63,068 nt of DNA. Source: DRQF01 sp964559135 (lineage in GTDB: Bacteria; Planctomycetota; GCA-002687715; DRQF01). The DNA is taken from NCBI GenBank assembly GCA_964559135.1, contig CAZLGG010000008.1, positions 1-63,068 on the forward strand, in the 5' to 3' direction. The stretch's first letter is position 1; every line of letters starts with the position of its first letter. Below the pieces are notes generated by a model. The model saw only the letters and a list, made by a program, of their open reading frames with translations. It made no database searches and was not told the origin of the DNA. A program made the position numbers and the translations under genes. Of the stretch, positions 60,921 to 63,068 are shown piece by piece.

Positions 60921-62867
60921 TCACAGAATCGTGAGAACCTCGCCGATAGCGTCCGTGCGGATGATGTAGTTGCTGTTCTCGGGGATGCGATAGATGACCG
61001 AGATCGAATCCTTGTCACCCAACAACCCCAAGGCCACGGCCGCGAAGGCACGCGTCGCGTCCTTGTATTTGGAACGCTCCTTGACCATCTCCACCAAGGT
61101 ATCGACGGCGCTGACATCACCGATGAAGCCGAGTCCCTGAACGACCGCGCCCTGGACGGCCTGGCTGTTGGCCGAGTCCTGGATCTCCTTCTTCAGGTAA
61201 TCCACCGCGCCCTTGTCACCCATGAGACCGAGAGCGATGGCGGCATTACGACGGAGGTCGACGTCGCCCTTCTCCTTCACGATGTCCTGGATGGCCTTGA
61301 TGGCCTTCTCGTAGCGCATGAGACCGAGAGCCACGCACAGATGGGCCCTCATGCTGGCCTGGCCACCCTTCAGAAGAGTCTTCAGGATGTCGGGAGCCGC
61401 AGTGTCGTAGCCCATGATGCCCAAAGCGATGGCGTAGGCGCCCCGCTCGATGGGGTCCTTGGCTCCGACGAAGGCCTTGTGGAGCATCTTCGCGACTTCG
61501 CCGCGCTCGGAGTCGCCCGCGTTCTTCTGGTTGTTGAAGTACACGGCGAGGGAAAGAGCACCGAAAGTCTTCTCGAACTTGTTGCCCTTGTTGACGAGAC
61601 GGACGAGGAAGTTGCGGTTCGAGACGCCGCCGATCTGCCCGAGGGAGATGATGGCGAAGTTCTTGGCCGCGAGGTCGCGTCCGCGACTGACCGTCTTCTG
61701 CAAGGCGCCGATGGTCTTCTTGTCGTCCGCGGGGGTGAGAAGGCCGAGGCCCATCGCGGAGGACTGCACCACGGCGTTCTGCTTGTCGCGCAGACCCTTG
61801 ATGAGAACATCCTTGGCGGCCTGATCGCCGATCTTGGAAAGGGCGGTGATCGCGTAGGCGCGCTGCCAGGGACCGTTGTCACGATCCTTCGCGAAATCGA
61901 TGAGGAAGGGCACCGCCTCCTTCGCCTTCATGAGACCGAGGGCGGTGAGAGGCGCGACCTGGAGATCCCGGTGACCGTCCTTGTTGTTCTTGATCATGTC
62001 GATGAGAGCGGAAACGGCCTGCGTGTCGCTGACATCGGTGCGATAACCGATGAGCCCCAAGCCCAAAGCCGCGAAGGCGCGGGTCCGGGTGAGGACATCG
62101 CCGGTACCGCGCCCGAGAGCCTTCTTGGCCTCCCGCGTGTTCTGCATGACGTTGATCAGGAAAGGCACGGCGTCCTTGTTTCCGAGGATACCGAGGCCGA
62201 GGCACGCCGACTCACGCACGCGATGATCGTCGTCCGCGACGGCTTTCAAGATGTGACCGATGTTCTCGGGGAAGCCCGTCTTGCCCAGCGCGATCACCGC
62301 CGCGGCGCGGGTGTCGAAGAAGTCGTCGCCGAGAGCGTATTCGAGGGCCGGGTTGACCTTCTCCCGAATCTTTTTCGCGGGAACTTTGACGATGGTGTCC
62401 GAGGCGCCGGGAGACATGAAGAGGTCCGACGTATCCGTGTCCTGTTCCTGGGAGCGAATCTTCGCCTTCAGGTTGAGGAAGCGGTCGTCATTGAAGAACC
62501 ACCACGCTGCCCAATTGGTGTTGGCGTCCGAACGCCCCTTCTTGGCCGCCCCGGTGAAGCCGGCGCCGCTGACGGGCAGGCCGCCGCCGCCGGTGGGGAC
62601 GCCGCCCGGACGGACGGGGCCCGCGGTGGGAGCGGGCGTCGTGGTGCCGCCGGTGGTCGTGCCGCCGGTGGTGGGGGAAGGAGTCGAGCCCGTTCCGGTA
62701 CCGGCGGGGCCGGGGCCGGGGCTGGGGGTGCCGGTGCCCGCGGGGGCGAAGCCGCCCGCCGAACCCGCACCCGCGGGACCCGTGTACTGACCGCCGTGGG
62801 CCAAGGCCACACTCGCGAGCAGCAGGAAGAGCCCCATGAACGATGCAAGATACAAAATCTTTTTCAC
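60921..62867 (-). CDS. Exported HEAT-repeat protein, His-Gly-Gly N-terminus and Gly/Pro/Thr linker (longer paralogue)
   Basis: 648 residues from GTG 62867 (GAGGA upstream). The signal peptide ends SVALA (residue 23), giving a mature HGGQYTGPAG start. Residues 34-105 are a low-complexity Gly/Pro/Thr linker with repeats such as TTGGTTTGGTTTPAP. WAAWWFFNDDRFL (WWFFN at 122-126) precedes a long HEAT solenoid whose repeats (TRAAAVIALGKTG..., VRESACLGLGILG) align with the neighbour. It probably works at the cell surface or in the periplasm, tethered by the linker. No cell-wall anchor or catalytic motif is seen. Confidence 0.78.
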   Translation of the reverse strand: MKKILYLASFMGLFLLLASVALAHGGQYTGPAGAGSAGGFAPAGTGTPSPGPGPAGTGTGSTPSPTTGGTTTGGTTTPAPTAGPVRPGGVPTGGGGLPVSGAGFTGAAKKGRSDANTNWAAWWFFNDDRFLNLKAKIRSQEQDTDTSDLFMSPGASDTIVKVPAKKIREKVNPALEYALGDDFFDTRAAAVIALGKTGFPENIGHILKAVADDDHRVRESACLGLGILGNKDAVPFLINVMQNTREAKKALGRGTGDVLTRTRAFAALGLGLIGYRTDVSDTQAVSALIDMIKNNKDGHRDLQVAPLTALGLMKAKEAVPFLIDFAKDRDNGPWQRAYAITALSKIGDQAAKDVLIKGLRDKQNAVVQSSAMGLGLLTPADDKKTIGALQKTVSRGRDLAAKNFAIISLGQIGGVSNRNFLVRLVNKGNKFEKTFGALSLAVYFNNQKNAGDSERGEVAKMLHKAFVGAKDPIERGAYAIALGIMGYDTAAPDILKTLLKGGQASMRAHLCVALGLMRYEKAIKAIQDIVKEKGDVDLRRNAAIALGLMGDKGAVDYLKKEIQDSANSQAVQGAVVQGLGFIGDVSAVDTLVEMVKERSKYKDATRAFAAVALGLLGDKDSISVIYRIPENSNYIIRTDAIGEVLTIL

Positions 62868-63068
62868 GGTTTGATCCTCGTTTCCTGTTTCTCCAAAGTC
62901 CAGGAGAGCGGCTCGCGAGAGCTCGCCTTCTCTCCCGTCGAGGCGCCCGAGCACGCGCCCGGGGACGCCCTCTACGGAGGACGACTTTCGAGAAGCAACA
63001 GGGATGCCGCAGGTCTCCTTTCCGGTCGGAAAACGAGGTGTTTTTCCATGTTTTCCAATCCACGATCA

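Noticed and set aside
1..63068. Defence islands, prophage, CRISPR or transposons
   Set aside because: No repeats with spacers, integrases, transposases, restriction enzymes or phage structural genes were seen; all regions read as stable chromosomal operons.

Overview
This is a GC-rich, densely coding 63 kb piece of a bacterial chromosome. It holds about 55 protein genes. I see no rRNA, tRNA, CRISPR array, insertion sequence, integrase or phage gene. A run of ten N at 56204-56213 marks an assembly join, so this is draft or metagenome sequence. The cell is Gram-negative in type: there is an outer-membrane MltA-like lipoprotein transglycosylase, an enzyme fusion for ADP-heptose (LPS core sugar) synthesis, and a capsule-type (Kps-like) glycosyltransferase. 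It probably makes menaquinone by the futalosine route (mqnC) and isoprenoids by the MEP route (ispG). Two secreted HEAT-repeat proteins whose mature ends begin His-Gly-Gly, and the style of the truncated protein at the left edge, recall Planctomycetota. That placement comes from memory and is moderate to low confidence; Acidobacteriota or Myxococcota are alternatives.

Layout, left to right. 1-4.5 kb: a truncated secreted protein, then a three-gene minus-strand operon of exported amidohydrolases in which only the middle one keeps its metal ligands. 4.7-6.7 kb: MltA and a small beta-propeller. 6.8-8.7 kb: a DEAD-box helicase with a basic RG-rich tail. 9.2-14.6 kb: a plus-strand operon with both methylcrotonyl-CoA carboxylase subunits (alpha split into two genes), an enoyl-CoA hydratase and malate dehydrogenase, for leucine or isovalerate breakdown feeding central carbon metabolism. 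14.7-20.8 kb: a full SUF iron-sulfur operon, rrf2-sufB-sufC-sufD-sufS-sufU-sufT, led by its own probable Fe-S regulator. 21-23 kb: crcB fluoride channel, DUF190 protein and an MFS exporter. 23-25.8 kb: tldD/pmbA. 25.8-29 kb: a CTP-synthase-like amidotransferase homologue without its nucleophile, an acyl-CoA dehydrogenase and the heptose fusion. 29-31.4 kb: an HD-GYP / HDOD / receiver signalling operon. 31.5-36.7 kb: mqnC with a metallopeptidase, then trxA, nrnA and ispG. 36.8-38.5 kb: an eboA-eboB pair. 38.7-43 kb: a five-gene overlapping operon (HEAT lipoprotein, DUF366, flippase-like membrane protein, PfkB kinase, ThpR). 43-47.4 kb: pgi, a methyltransferase, tgt and an RluA-type pseudouridine synthase. 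47.5-55.7 kb: a DapB-like dehydrogenase, a phosphatase-fold pseudoenzyme coupled to type III glutamine synthetase, an M24 peptidase, a zinc-type CDF transporter and citrate synthase. 55.8-63 kb: a VOC protein crossing the assembly gap, an 885-residue Kps-like protein and two tandem HEAT-repeat exported proteins.

Genes are packed into operons with 4-base stop/start overlaps (ATGA, GTGA, TTGA) at 18 junctions, so translational coupling seems to be the rule. Spacers are short; only two reach 300 bases. There is no obvious defence island or mobile element. The oddities are of another kind: several proteins keep a familiar enzyme fold but have lost the key residues (two of three amidohydrolases, the CTP-synthase-like protein, the glnN-linked phosphatase fold, the HD-GYP receiver). 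The secreted His-Gly-Gly HEAT pair, the EboA/EboB pair and the DUF366 operon are the best candidates for undescribed biology.
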